A program made the translations under genes and the position numbers. From a virus, in the IMG/VR virus record IMGVR_UViG_3300032087_006116, positions 1 to 33,721 of that record: a stretch of 33,721 bases of DNA; one strand, given 5' to 3'. Positions 6,563-11,602 of the stretch are shown here, in pieces. Positions within the stretch are counted from its first letter, which is position 1; every line of letters starts with the position of its first letter. The notes under the pieces are model-generated. The model did not search any database. It saw only the letters and a program-made list of their open reading frames with translations, and was not told where the DNA came from.

Positions 6563-6943
6563 ATGGAATCTTTCGCCTGCGACAAATGCGGCATGCATGC
6601 CGTTCAGAACACAGAGCTAAAGAAGCTCATAATGTCTACTACACGTCGTAGGCGTTACCTCTGCACAAGCTGTAGCCACGAGGATACACGTTACGAAGTA
6701 CCTGAAGCGTTCTATCGCCAGGCTATAGAGAACGAACGTCTCCTCCACCAGCTAAGACTATATATAGATAGAAAACCAGGGGTTGTAAATAAACACACCA
6801 AGGATTGCACTACATGTGAATACAATATGGAAAACGGCTGCAACTTCGACGTCCCAGAATTTGGAACTCCGGAGGCTTCAGGCTGTTCCTACTACGCAAT
6901 CAAGAAATGGCGGACTTCCCCTGGGGCGTCTCAATTGGTTTAG
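6563..6943 (+). CDS. Two-module cysteine-rich (zinc-binding) protein, 126 aa
   Basis: The N-terminal module has CDKC (residues 6-9) and CTSC (34-37) around a basic TTRRRRYLC stretch, a zinc ribbon. A helical linker (residues 45-72) leads to a second cluster with cysteines at 82, 85, 93 and 108 (DCTTCEY, NGCNFDVPEF, ASGCSYYA). The second cluster resembles small Cys modules found in cyanophage proteins, from memory and without a family name. It lies six bases after the other zinc-ribbon gene and overlaps the next micropeptide gene. Likely nucleic acid or protein binding. Confidence 0.7.
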   Translation: MESFACDKCGMHAVQNTELKKLIMSTTRRRRYLCTSCSHEDTRYEVPEAFYRQAIENERLLHQLRLYIDRKPGVVNKHTKDCTTCEYNMENGCNFDVPEFGTPEASGCSYYAIKKWRTSPGASQLV

Positions 6944-7005
6944 CAATTGTACTCATTGGCGTTGCCTGGATTATCGTCTACATTCTCAGGTATGACGACG
7001 ACTAG
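6907..7005 (+). CDS. 32-aa single-pass membrane micropeptide
   Basis: The ATG at 6907 lies in the 3' end of the zinc-binding gene (37-base overlap) and the frame ends TAG 7003-7005. The product is MADFPWG, an uninterrupted hydrophobic helix of about 20 residues rich in Ile, Val, Leu and Gly, then Arg-Tyr and a DDD tail. Charge and length fit a single transmembrane peptide of the size of small photosystem or cytochrome subunits, but I see no specific match. The function is unknown. Confidence 0.6.
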   Translation: MADFPWGVSIGLAIVLIGVAWIIVYILRYDDD

Positions 7006-7059
7006 GCGAGCCGAAATGCTTTCGTTCTAGCTCATTTACTTTCGTTTTCGGCCCCCCCC

Positions 7060-7230
7060 ATGACCAAGGACCAGATGAGGATGGAGATCCTCGAGCGCAT
7101 TTACGGAGACTATGCCGAAGAGGAAGAGTTCCTGGCTCACAAGCTGATGCCTGATTGGTATCTGCGGTACAGAACGCTCAGCAAGTTGATTGTTGAATAC
7201 CTGAATACGCCGGATAGGCCCGAGGCATGA
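7060..7230 (+). CDS. Small charged helical protein, 56 aa
   Basis: The ATG at 7060 follows a run of eight C's. The frame ends TGA 7228-7230, inside the loop of a terminator hairpin. Sequence features are RMEILERIYGDYAEEEEF and a tryptophan-containing basic half (DWYLRYRTLSKLIVEYL), so two amphipathic helices are likely. It closes the long left transcription unit. No family is recognised. Confidence 0.65.
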   Translation: MTKDQMRMEILERIYGDYAEEEEFLAHKLMPDWYLRYRTLSKLIVEYLNTPDRPEA

Positions 7231-7243
7231 CCTCGGGCTTTAT
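7218..7243. terminator. Strong intrinsic terminator between converging genes
   Basis: An eight-pair perfect stem, GCCCGAGG (7218-7225) with CCTCGGGC (7231-7238), a five-base loop and then TTTAT. The upstream gene's stop codon lies in the loop. The next gene converges from the right and ends at 7249, so the hairpin may serve both directions, though the U tract favours the plus strand. Confidence 0.85.
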
Positions 7244-7248
7244 CGTGT

Positions 7249-7386
7249 TCACTTGCAGTCGACAAGATCGCAGGCCATCTTGCGACCTTCCTTGACATCC
7301 TGCATCACGGCCAGGTTGTACTTGTTTTTTTCACGGGCTTGACGCTTCTTCTTGGCATCTATGTAGGAGAGAAAAGCTAAATTCAT
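7249..7386 (-). CDS. Small basic protein, 45 aa
   Basis: Read from ATG at 7386 to TGA at 7249-7251 on the minus strand. The product starts MNLAFLSYIDAKKKRQ, has a Lys/Arg-rich first half and a C-terminal MACDLVDCK with two cysteines. It is isolated among plus-strand genes and faces the terminator. The divergent spacer 7387-7465 must hold promoters for it and for the gene at 7466. Unknown function. Confidence 0.55.
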   Translation of the reverse strand: MNLAFLSYIDAKKKRQAREKNKYNLAVMQDVKEGRKMACDLVDCK

Positions 7387-7465
7387 TGGATTCCGTAGCT
7401 ATTTATACAGCAATCATAGCGTCGGGATGTGCGTAGCAGAATAGGTATATAACTCAGAGTCTCTT

Positions 7466-7774
7466 ATGAAGTACAACATCCTGAATGCGGTTGCTTACGA
7501 AGTGACGGTGATGCTAGTCAACTTCGATGCACGCTGGATGAACAACAAGATCATCAAGATGATCCGTGCCTACTGCTTCGTCGACTGGTGCGACTGGAAG
7601 ACTGAGCAAACAATGGAAGAGGTCGACGCCCAGGTTGAGGCTCTGCACATGCTCTGGGAGCGTGAAGACGATGACTGGCGCGACGTATTTATTGAAGAGG
7701 ATCCAGATACTGGAACCGTTCTGGGATATACATTTGAAATCAAAGGGAACTGGGATAAAACTGAGGATGACTAA
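7466..7774 (+). CDS. Acidic, Trp-rich hypothetical protein, 102 aa
   Basis: The ATG at 7466 lies downstream of a TATATA-containing spacer. The protein carries several tryptophans (ARWMNNKI, DWCDWKTEQT, LWEREDDDWRD) and an acidic second half ending NWDKTEDD. It is probably a soluble alpha/beta protein. No family is recognised. It is followed 15 bases later by another small gene. Confidence 0.7.
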   Translation: MKYNILNAVAYEVTVMLVNFDARWMNNKIIKMIRAYCFVDWCDWKTEQTMEEVDAQVEALHMLWEREDDDWRDVFIEEDPDTGTVLGYTFEIKGNWDKTEDD

Positions 7775-7789
7775 ATTAAACTATGTGAG

Positions 7790-8065
7790 ATGAATTTACA
7801 CACGTACGCCATCAAGAAAATGAAAGAGGACTGCTCCGTGGAAAAGCGCATCCGTTCTATCGTTGAAACTCTTGAGACTGCGTACCGGTGTCTCGAGGAC
7901 CTTATGGACGATCCGATCTTCCTCGATGGGATCCACGGCGAGCAAGAGCTGGCCCTGGACCAGACTCTCGAGCTGATCGATAACATCAAATACGGTTTCG
8001 AGCCTGAGTTCATACTTCCTCACCTTTCAGAGAGTGACATGTTCGGCAACGCCGATGTAAGCTGA
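7790..8065 (+). CDS. Acidic helical protein, 91 aa
   Basis: The start at ATG 7790 follows GTGAG. It is largely helical, with EKRIRSIVETLETAYRCL and ELALDQTLELIDNIKYGF, and is acidic throughout. A chance minus-strand frame covers the same bases but has poorer codon bias. No known domain. It is one of a run of small genes between two hairpins. Confidence 0.65.
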   Translation: MNLHTYAIKKMKEDCSVEKRIRSIVETLETAYRCLEDLMDDPIFLDGIHGEQELALDQTLELIDNIKYGFEPEFILPHLSESDMFGNADVS

Positions 8066-8087
8066 GGCGGTAATCCGCACAAGTGGA

Positions 8088-8279
8088 ATGGGCCTCTTCA
8101 CCCCCCGCAACCAGCTGCGTGACATGCGGCAATGGCACGCTGCACAAGCACTACTAGGTGGTCCGCGCCGACCTGATCAGGGCAGCAACCTGAGCTACAG
8201 CGTGGCCGCCAGCATCCTTCTCGGTTCCCCTGCAACCGTGATCGACGACGATCTCCTGGACGACGACCTCCTCTTCTAA
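8088..8279 (+). CDS. Small protein, 63 aa
   Basis: The ATG at 8088 opens a frame with good G/C third positions that ends TAA 8277-8279. It begins MGLFTPRNQLRDMRQWH, has a small-residue hydrophobic middle (SYSVAASILLGSPATV) too short and polar to call a membrane helix, and an acidic tail DDDLLDDDLLF. A spaced repeat (GACTTAAC...CGGT) begins immediately after the stop. Function unknown. Confidence 0.6.
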   Translation: MGLFTPRNQLRDMRQWHAAQALLGGPRRPDQGSNLSYSVAASILLGSPATVIDDDLLDDDLLF

Positions 8280-8299
8280 GACTTAACCTTTTTTTCGGT
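8280..8299 (+). repeat. Spaced repeat, copy 1: GACTTAAC-N8-CGGT
   Basis: GACTTAAC, an eight-base pyrimidine-rich spacer and CGGT, directly after the stop of the gene ending at 8279. The same two blocks with the same spacing recur at 8605-8624 after another small gene. It could be a regulatory or RNA-processing site. Confidence 0.5.
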
Positions 8300-8312
8300 T
8301 AGTTCTTTCAAG

Positions 8313-8360
8313 CCATTGTTACCGTAAGGAGTCCAAACTCCAGTGGTAGCAATGGTTTTT
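8313..8360 (+). terminator. Long hairpin followed by T5, probable terminator or structured RNA
   Basis: The outer arms CCATTGTTACC (8313-8323) and GGTAGCAATGG (8345-8355) pair with one mismatch. The inner arms GGAGT (8328-8332) and ACTCC (8337-8341) pair perfectly. A TTTTT run follows. This is the form of an intrinsic terminator with an unusually long stem. A structured small RNA is also possible. Confidence 0.65.
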
Positions 8361-8374
8361 CAATGGAAGCAACC

Positions 8375-8405
8375 TTGCATAGTGCAAGAGTATTTACCGC
8401 ATAAT
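8375..8405 (+). promoter_or_regulatory. Possible sigma70-like promoter with palindromic operator
   Basis: TTGCAT (8375-8380) and CATAAT (8400-8405) lie 19 bases apart, a little long for a promoter. The -35 block is part of a perfect palindrome TTGCA-TAG-TGCAA (8375-8387), as expected for a repressor site. It is placed 26 bases before the gene at 8431 and just after a terminator-like hairpin. Confidence 0.4.
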
Positions 8406-8430
8406 TGAATACGCGAACGAGATATCTGCG

Positions 8431-8604
8431 ATGGAAGCAGCAGTGAAAACGACGGATGGAATCACCCTGGCATGGGCCGTCTTAAGCCAAAACCGAACCA
8501 CCGGAAAGTCTGAAGTGGTGAAGATCACAGGCCCTGAGGAGGCCGACGACTTTGTCCGGAACAACCCCGAGCTGTATTACAAGTCTGGTCCGTTCGTAGT
8601 CTGA
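8431..8604 (+). CDS. Small protein, 57 aa
   Basis: The ATG at 8431 opens a frame ending TGA 8602-8604. The product looks like a small beta-alpha-beta unit: LAWAVLSQNR, then EVVKITGPEEADDFV and LYYKSGPFVV. It vaguely resembles the next gene's product in layout (WxVL, an Ala-Asp-Phe helix, a terminal strand), so they may be distant relatives. It is followed immediately by the second copy of the GACTTAAC repeat. Confidence 0.6.
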   Translation: MEAAVKTTDGITLAWAVLSQNRTTGKSEVVKITGPEEADDFVRNNPELYYKSGPFVV

Positions 8605-8624
8605 GACTTAACACTCTCTGCGGT
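8605..8624 (+). repeat. Spaced repeat, copy 2: GACTTAAC-N8-CGGT
   Basis: The second occurrence of the blocks seen at 8280-8299, with identical 8-base spacing but a different pyrimidine-rich spacer, directly following the stop of the gene ending at 8604. Confidence 0.5.
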
Positions 8625-8670
8625 ATTGGGTGAACTTAGATTGCTAGGTTAAAGGGGCTTCAGAAACCCA

Positions 8671-8859
8671 ATGAATTCGCCTGCAATCTCATCCTGGGTG
8701 GTGCTCGTCTACCACGTTGACCAGGACGCACACGCAGCCCACTTCCCAGACTTTGATAAGGCTGAGGACTTTGCCAACGATCTAAGAGTCGCCAGCTGTC
8801 TATGCGTGAGTGAGCCCATGCCCGTCACTCTCAAAGACGACATCAGGCTGGCTGTCTGA
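8671..8859 (+). CDS. Small protein, 62 aa
   Basis: The ATG at 8671 lies about 20 bases after AAAGGGG. The product has an N-terminal strand (SSWVVLVYHVDQD), a helix with DFDKAEDFANDLRVA and a C-terminal strand region. It may be a single small alpha/beta domain related in layout to the gene at 8431. A terminator hairpin follows 25 bases after the stop. Function unknown. Confidence 0.6.
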   Translation: MNSPAISSWVVLVYHVDQDAHAAHFPDFDKAEDFANDLRVASCLCVSEPMPVTLKDDIRLAV

Positions 8860-8883
8860 CCACAACTTTAATACTAAGAAGAG

Positions 8884-8913
8884 CATGCTATCTTATGGGT
8901 AGCATGTTTTTTT
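8884..8913 (+). terminator. Intrinsic terminator overlapping the start of the next gene
   Basis: CATGCTA (8884-8890) pairs perfectly with TAGCATG (8900-8906), with two or three more inner pairs, and seven T's follow (8907-8913). The loop contains the ATG (8895) of the ribbon-helix-helix gene. Readthrough or attenuation would therefore control that gene unless it starts later. Confidence 0.75.
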
Positions 8914-9170
8914 ATGCCGTGGCAGTAGTTTTAAGCGTATCGGTTCCTGAAGCATTACACACCAAGTGGAAGGAATCGGATGTGAACATCAGTCCTTCTG
9001 CGCTCTTTCAAACTGCTTTAGAAACTGAACTGGATAAAACCAATCGACACCTGGTCTATTGGAGCACCCGTGCGCTGAATGCAGAGAAGAAGCTGAAGAT
9101 GATCGAGAACCTAATCGCAGCCAAGGACAAGGATGTGAAAAAATTCTTACTTTTTGACAGCGATTCTTGA
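8895..9170 (+). CDS. Ribbon-helix-helix (CcdA-like) DNA-binding protein, up to 91 aa
   Basis: The segment VLSVSVPEALHTKWKESD, followed by NISPSALFQTALETELDK, matches the beta-helix-helix pattern of ribbon-helix-helix repressors and CcdA-type antitoxins (strand VSVP, helix, Asn-x-Ser turn, second helix). These dimers bind operator DNA through the strand. The C-terminal half (residues 50-80) is charged helix. The first ATG (8895) lies in a terminator loop. A GTG at 8919 would give a start just before the strand and avoid the hairpin, so the true start is uncertain. No toxin gene of clear family follows, so a phage repressor is as likely as an antitoxin. Confidence 0.7.
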   Translation: MGSMFFYAVAVVLSVSVPEALHTKWKESDVNISPSALFQTALETELDKTNRHLVYWSTRALNAEKKLKMIENLIAAKDKDVKKFLLFDSDS

Positions 9171-9193
9171 CATAAAAAGTAAGACCGTAGAAT
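9145..9193 (+). promoter_or_regulatory. Inverted repeat and promoter-like boxes before the gene at 9216
   Basis: A perfect 11-base inverted repeat (9145-9155 and 9174-9184: TCTTACTTTTT / AAAAAGTAAGA) surrounds two TTGACA hexamers (9154-9159 and 9167-9172). TAGAAT at 9188-9193 could serve as a -10 box at 15 bases from the second hexamer. This may be an autoregulated promoter, possibly bound by the ribbon-helix-helix protein just upstream. Confidence 0.5.
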
Positions 9194-9215
9194 AAATAAA
9201 ATCCGGGACAAGCAA

Positions 9216-9413
9216 ATGTCTGAGGCCGACGGCATACAGCGATACTTTCCACTGATCAAAAGCAACAACGAGAAGCTGATGCTTGCATCAACTCTCGATA
9301 CGCTTCTCGAAAAGGGCTACCTGCCAAAAGGTACAACTCAAGCCGCCTTCATCAGTCTGTGCTTCTCCAGGGGCTACAACGACTATTTGAAGGAGCTTGC
9401 TACATATGACTGA
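9216..9413 (+). CDS. Small helical protein, 65 aa
   Basis: The ATG at 9216 is 22 bases after the promoter-like TAGAAT. It is helical, with charged and hydrophobic alternation (EKLMLASTLDTLLEKGYL and SRGYNDYLKELATYD). It lies downstream of a ribbon-helix-helix gene but has no recognisable toxin motif. Its end overlaps the next gene's start by eight bases. Confidence 0.65.
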   Translation: MSEADGIQRYFPLIKSNNEKLMLASTLDTLLEKGYLPKGTTQAAFISLCFSRGYNDYLKELATYD

Positions 9414-9570
9414 TCTGCTTACGCATTTCACCAAGGAAGAGCTGGAGGCGATCTACGTCGTCGTCAAGGAGCGCCAGGCTCACATGGCAGTCAACAACTG
9501 CTATGGCAAAGACTACGACCAACTTGGAACAATCATGAGGAAGGTCGAGCGAGTTAGTAACGCACAATGA
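9406..9570 (+). CDS. Small helical protein, 54 aa
   Basis: The ATG at 9406 lies inside the previous gene and the TGA 9568-9570 overlaps the next ATG (ATGA). The helix-rich sequence FTKEELEAIYVVVKERQAH is followed by YDQLGTIMRKVERVSN, a pattern of paired helices seen in many small phage proteins. The function is not identified. Confidence 0.6.
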   Translation: MTDLLTHFTKEELEAIYVVVKERQAHMAVNNCYGKDYDQLGTIMRKVERVSNAQ

Positions 9571-10001
9571 TGGAACAAGACCCAAAGGTAACCGTCTTAC
9601 TCGGTAAGACCGTTAGTGCTGTAGGTGAGGCATGTCCTACAGCTACAAAAGACATCAAAGAGAACATCAAGAACCGAGACTGGACGATCAAGAACTTCGG
9701 CTACGGTCCGTTGAATCCTGACGCACCAGACCCTGGCTTCTGGGAGAAGAAGGCGGAGCTCTGGAAGAGTGACGTTGACACTGTAAAGACTGCTCGCTGC
9801 GGCAACTGCGCTGCGTTCGACCAGACCTCAAAGATCATCGACTGCATGATCGAGGGCATCAACGAAACCAAAGCAGCAGATCCTTACGACGTTCAGGACC
9901 TGGCCAACTTGGGTTACTGCCAACTGTTCAAGTTCAAGTGCGCTGCTGCCAGGACATGTGATGCCTGGCTTCACGGCGGACCGATCACTGACTGCGATTA
10001 G
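9567..10001 (+). CDS. Cysteine-rich protein, possible Fe-S or zinc protein, 144 aa
   Basis: Eight cysteines, seven of them in the C-terminal half (CGNC at 78-81, then 93, 118, 125, 131 and 143), with motifs RCGNCAAF, LGYCQLFKFKCAAARTC and WLHGGPITDCD. The Cys spacing and the aromatic LGYC/FKCA/RTCDAW pattern recall small high-potential iron-sulfur-like proteins that I associate with cyanophage genomes, but this is from memory. The N-terminal ~60 residues lack Cys apart from position 23. It starts at an ATGA overlap. The 3' end overlaps the converging gene by 17 bases. Confidence 0.7.
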   Translation: MMEQDPKVTVLLGKTVSAVGEACPTATKDIKENIKNRDWTIKNFGYGPLNPDAPDPGFWEKKAELWKSDVDTVKTARCGNCAAFDQTSKIIDCMIEGINETKAADPYDVQDLANLGYCQLFKFKCAAARTCDAWLHGGPITDCD

Positions 10002-10299
10002 ATCCCTTCCAGCCATACTCCTCTGCTCGGGAGCCTTTCTCATCAACTAGATAGGAACGCCGTCCCTCCTCTGTTTCAGGGATGGCCGCCATGCGCCGTT
10101 TCGTTTCCAAATAGGCTCTGTCGTCAGCTGACATCTGCGGGGCTGCAGGGGCCGGAGGCGGTTGAGCACTTGCTCCCTTACGTCTAGCAGCGTCCTCCAT
10201 GAGGAACTGACGCACACCAGCGAGACCAGTCATAGTGCCTTTCGCATTGTTGTACGTCCGCCTTCCGGTCTGCTCTGCATTACTCCGTGTTTGTCCCAT
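9985..10299 (-). CDS. Small probable virion protein, 104 aa
   Basis: Minus-strand gene with an Arg/Ala/Pro-rich sequence: a basic N-terminus, a disordered middle with PPPAPAAPQ, then a helix with DDRAYLETKRRMAAIP. Its low-complexity composition is like that of small proteins near phage portal or head genes. It is first of the minus-strand block reading leftward and converges with the gene ending at 10001. No family is recognised. Confidence 0.6.
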   Translation of the reverse strand: MGQTRSNAEQTGRRTYNNAKGTMTGLAGVRQFLMEDAARRKGASAQPPPAPAAPQMSADDRAYLETKRRMAAIPETEEGRRSYLVDEKGSRAEEYGWKGSNRSQ

Positions 10300-10303
10300 T
10301 TAA

Positions 10304-10621
10304 TTAATCTCTCTGACGCCAATCAGCAGGCTTGTCATCGTGAAACCATTCTACGATCTGATCAACACTGTCGAATCCAGTCCGATGGCGTTGCGGATCA
10401 GGATCACCTAGGTCCATCTTGTTCATGAAATCATCTAACGATCCCTCTTGCATGTCGGGATTGTTAGCGACTCGCCTAGCCTTTCGTAGCATCTCCCCGG
10501 CAGATCGATTTGCCTTGGCCAACTTGTCCGCCCAAATCATGTCTTCGAGCTGGACTTCTTCTCGGTCTGCGATTCGCTTGCAGATGAACTCGAGCCGCAA
10601 GCGATATTTCGAGGAGAGCAT
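10304..10621 (-). CDS. Helical protein, 105 aa, probable phage structural accessory
   Basis: Read from ATG 10621 on the minus strand, four bases upstream of the next gene in the same direction. The first two thirds are amphipathic helices (LRLEFICKRIADREEVQ, ADKLAKANRSAGEMLRK), followed by a polar acidic segment with DDFMNKMDLGDPDPQ. Its order in the run suggests a virion or assembly role, but there is no direct match. Two cysteines at most, no signal peptide. Confidence 0.65.
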   Translation of the reverse strand: MLSSKYRLRLEFICKRIADREEVQLEDMIWADKLAKANRSAGEMLRKARRVANNPDMQEGSLDDFMNKMDLGDPDPQRHRTGFDSVDQIVEWFHDDKPADWRQRD

Positions 10622-10655
10622 ATGTTTATCTCTAACTATTTCACTCTAACCTTAA

Positions 10656-11312
10656 CTAGTCCATAAAACCCTGTTCTTTCAACCACTTAGCAGTCAAAGG
10701 AGTGGGTTGGAATACTTCCCACATCTTCGACGAGCTTGCACAAACCTCAAGCGCAGTCTTGGTTTGGGTGTTGGAATACATCGCCCACATTGCTTCAGCC
10801 TCCCAGGGCACTGCATTCGGGGGATAGGTACGCTCGGCACCACGGCGAATCCAGCCTGGGACTTCTTCCTCAGGGTGGATGATCGCGGTGAAGTTGTTAT
10901 CGAGGGTGCCTGCCATGCAATCCTGAGCAGCGTGCCAGCCTTCATGGCGGAGGACCTGAATCATCTTGGTGGGTTCACCGATGTAGTAGCGATTCAGGAA
11001 GAGGTTGTTACCTGCGACGTCATACAACCCACGCATGCGCGGAAGGAAGTAGTGATTGTCTGCAAGGTAAACATTGATGCCTACGCCATACAGGGAAGTA
11101 AGGATCGACTCAATCTCTTCCTTGAAAGGCTCCATACCAGAGCCCAGGCTCTCCCAAGAGATGACAGTATCTACACCCTGCTGACACTCCCTGAGCATCA
11201 TGCAGCCCACGGAGTCGTAGCTCCTCCAGGTCTTTACTTTGTCTTCACCAGCAAAGGCTGCAGGTACACAGAATGTTGCGGCTGCGATTGCAGACAGAAG
11301 GAGCTTCTTCAT
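10656..11312 (-). CDS. Exported HEGWH metalloprotease-like protein, 218 aa
   Basis: The N-terminus MKKLLLSAIAAATFC...AFA is a classical signal peptide with a likely cut after AFA (residue 21), so the protein is exported to the periplasm. The zinc-binding motif HExxH is HEGWH at residues 123-127. A Glu at 171 or 173 (PWEAEAM), about 45 residues later, could be the third ligand, as in gluzincins. Cysteines at 37, 43, 132 and 191 could form disulfides. The fold class is inferred. It sits among virion-type genes, so a role in envelope breakdown, in processing or as a virion enzyme is plausible. Confidence 0.8.
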   Translation of the reverse strand: MKKLLLSAIAAATFCVPAAFAGEDKVKTWRSYDSVGCMMLRECQQGVDTVISWESLGSGMEPFKEEIESILTSLYGVGINVYLADNHYFLPRMRGLYDVAGNNLFLNRYYIGEPTKMIQVLRHEGWHAAQDCMAGTLDNNFTAIIHPEEEVPGWIRRGAERTYPPNAVPWEAEAMWAMYSNTQTKTALEVCASSSKMWEVFQPTPLTAKWLKEQGFMD

Positions 11313-11383
11313 ACAGAGAACGTATGAACGAAATAATTATGGTGCACTCATTCTGGGGTGGATTTAACAAACGTGCAACACAT

Positions 11384-11602
11384 TTATTTCTGACCCATCT
11401 TGCGTTTCTCTGCCTTGCTTACTGCACGACGAGCCTTCTTTGCAGTCTCTGTGTTCTCTACGAACTGCTTACCCTTACGGCTCTCACGCTTCTTCTTGTC
11501 ATCGGTCTCCTTGCGTTCCGCCTTGGACATAGCTGCCCAAGCCTCCTTCGGGAGGTAGCGCTCGGTTGACTTCTTTCCTGGTTCGATTGCTTTGTCTGCC
11601 AT
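11384..11602 (-). CDS. Small Lys/Glu-rich protein, 72 aa
   Basis: A very charged, lysine-rich protein (GKKSTERYLPKEAWAAM, then basic helices to the end KRKMGQK). The STERYLP region resembles small basic phage proteins of unknown function, from memory. It directly follows the 564-aa gene in the same direction, its ATG at 11600-11602 lying next to that gene's stop, so the two are co-transcribed. Possibly a DNA-associated or scaffold-like virion component. Confidence 0.6.
   Translation of the reverse strand: MADKAIEPGKKSTERYLPKEAWAAMSKAERKETDDKKKRESRKGKQFVENTETAKKARRAVSKAEKRKMGQK

Noticed and set aside
7003-7059. GCCGAAA...TTTTCGGC around the stop of the 32-aa gene as a terminator
   Set aside because: The loop is about 30 bases and it is followed by C8, not T's; a strong terminator occurs soon after at 7218.
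9216-9413. Toxin partner of the ribbon-helix-helix protein
   Set aside because: The 65-aa protein has no CcdB, MazF, RelE or PIN features, so a toxin-antitoxin pair is not supported.
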